This document shows positions 5,371 to 6,214 of a DNA stretch of 6,214 nt, piece by piece. The notes below the pieces were generated by a model. It was not told where the DNA came from. It did no database searches and saw only the letters and a program-made list of their open reading frames with translations. Every line of letters begins with the position of its first letter. The stretch's first letter is position 1. This DNA comes from CAYVLI01 sp964452105 [NCBI: uncultured Nitrospinota bacterium] (GTDB lineage: Bacteria > JAUXIQ01), in assembly GCA_964452105.1 (NCBI GenBank), contig CAYVLI010000167.1, positions 1-6,214 of the forward strand. Direction: 5' to 3'. A program made the translations under genes and the position numbers.

Positions 5371-6214
5371 ATGGCTTTATTATCACAGGAAATGAATTTC
5401 ATCATCACCGTGCTCAGGGCCTCTTTCCATGCCTGGGATGAAGAGGAGCTGCTTCGCTTTCAGAAGGGAATGGATTGGGATTCTTTCATGAGTGTGGCCG
5501 CGTGCAACGGCCTGGAGGGGCTTATATATCGCAGGTTCAAGGCTGCTTCCCTGCTCGATACCCTCCCTCAGGACGCATCAAAGCGATTAGAGCTTTGTTA
5601 CTACCAAAATCTGGCACGCAACATGTGTCTCCTTCAGGCGGTGGAAGAACTGGTTGATGAATTCAAAAAGAAGGGCATCTCTCTTCTTCTCATGCAGGGG
5701 ATGGCCTTGCTGGAGGATATTTACCCCGCCCTGGGAGCCAGACCCATGAACGATATCGACGTTATGGTCAGGGAGGAGGAAAGCGCCGAAGTCCTGAAGA
5801 CGCTTCAGGATATGGGATACCGTCCCATTGAACATTATCCCTGGCTCCATGTCAAGGGCGGCTTGGCGCTGGACGTGCATCACGACCCGGCCAACACTTC
5901 ACGCATCGGGGCAAGAAGACACGCTGTCGCCATCCCGGTGCAGGAACTGTGGAGGGATTCAGCGCCCTTGCCAAAAGGGGAGGATTGGAGGATTTTTTGT
6001 TGGGAGGACCTTCTCCTGACCCTCTGCGCACACCTGCAGAAGCATTCCTACAGCCGTCTGATATGGTTCATGGACATAGGCCTGATCGTGAAGGGGCACA
6101 GGGACAGCATAGATTGGGAGCGCTTGCTGGACAAGGCCGGTCGTTACAAGCTCGAGAAGCCGCTTTTTATGGTCTTCAGCAGGTTGAAATATCTTTTTCA
6201 CCTGGAACTGCCTG
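5371..6214 (+). CDS. NTP_transf_5-type nucleotidyltransferase (3' end cut by window)
   Basis: An open frame begins at ATG 5371, one base after the methyltransferase stop, and runs off the right edge with 281 codons and no stop. The N-terminal 100 residues are helical. The core reads LLLMQGMALLEDIYPALGAR (105-124), PMNDIDVMV (125-133, D128 and D130 as metal ligands), DMGY (147-150) and LALDVHHDP (165-173, third acidic D168). LLTLCAHLQKHSYSRLIWFMD (215-235) follows, a late block typical of the uncharacterised nucleotidyltransferase family. The usual LKG is MQG here. The fold transfers a nucleotide from NTP to a substrate; in lasso clusters such as paeninodin a member of this family accompanies the HprK-like kinase. 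Here it may extend a phosphorylated peptide or act on a different acceptor; this is inference. There is no clear ribosome site, so translation is probably coupled to the preceding gene. Confidence 0.85.
   Translation, partial: MALLSQEMNFIITVLRASFHAWDEEELLRFQKGMDWDSFMSVAACNGLEGLIYRRFKAASLLDTLPQDASKRLELCYYQNLARNMCLLQAVEELVDEFKKKGISLLLMQGMALLEDIYPALGARPMNDIDVMVREEESAEVLKTLQDMGYRPIEHYPWLHVKGGLALDVHHDPANTSRIGARRHAVAIPVQELWRDSAPLPKGEDWRIFCWEDLLLTLCAHLQKHSYSRLIWFMDIGLIVKGHRDSIDWERLLDKAGRYKLEKPLFMVFSRLKYLFHLELP

Noticed and set aside
1800-6214. Lasso-peptide cluster
   Set aside because: The PqqD, HprK-like and nucleotidyltransferase genes fit, but no asparagine-synthase-like cyclase or B2 protease is in view and a radical SAM enzyme is present; it stays open only for the unseen downstream part.

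Overview
The window is about 6.2 kb of bacterial chromosome-like DNA, with every supported gene on the + strand. It looks like an anaerobic Gram-negative of the Desulfobacterota (deltaproteobacterial) type. That guess is weak: it rests on the signalling proteins (HD-GYP, FHA), a radical SAM/SPASM enzyme and free use of AGA/AGG and ATA codons. There is no rRNA, tRNA, mobile element or CRISPR.

Left part (3-1618): three regulatory-type genes. The first is the 3' part of an HD-GYP cyclic-di-GMP phosphodiesterase, cut by the left edge. The second is a short GGDEF-fold protein whose signature is destroyed (SFHRY in place of GGDEF). The third is a small FHA-domain protein in which the usual phosphopeptide-contact Ser is Ala. 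They look like a signalling group, and their link to the rest is unproven.

Junction (1619-1799): a 181-base gap holding a good sigma-70-like promoter (TATAAT at 1706-1711, 4/6 -35 at 1683-1688, 17-base spacer), which probably starts the next transcription unit.

Right part (1800-6214): a tight run of six genes with gaps of 1-28 bases. In order they are a radical SAM/SPASM protein, a 90-residue precursor-like peptide, a PqqD-like RiPP recognition protein, an HPr-kinase-like (HprK-related) ATP-binding protein, a PRMT-type arginine methyltransferase homologue and an NTP_transf_5-type nucleotidyltransferase cut by the right edge. This is the layout of a ribosomally synthesised, post-translationally modified peptide (RiPP) system. 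PqqD would bind the peptide leader and present it to the radical SAM enzyme and perhaps the kinase, methyltransferase and nucleotidyltransferase. HprK-like kinase and nucleotidyltransferase genes also occur together in lasso-peptide clusters such as paeninodin, but no lasso cyclase or leader peptidase is visible here.

Main finding: the peptide's C-terminal 40 residues contain six Arg, no Lys, no acidic residue and no Cys, with two RGR motifs 21 residues apart. RG/RGR is the classic substrate context of protein arginine methyltransferases, and the methyltransferase three genes downstream keeps the PRMT double-Glu loop and the Thr-His-Trp loop. The inference is a RiPP pathway with arginine methylation plus a radical SAM modification and possible phosphorylation or nucleotidylation. 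I do not know of a described system with this combination.
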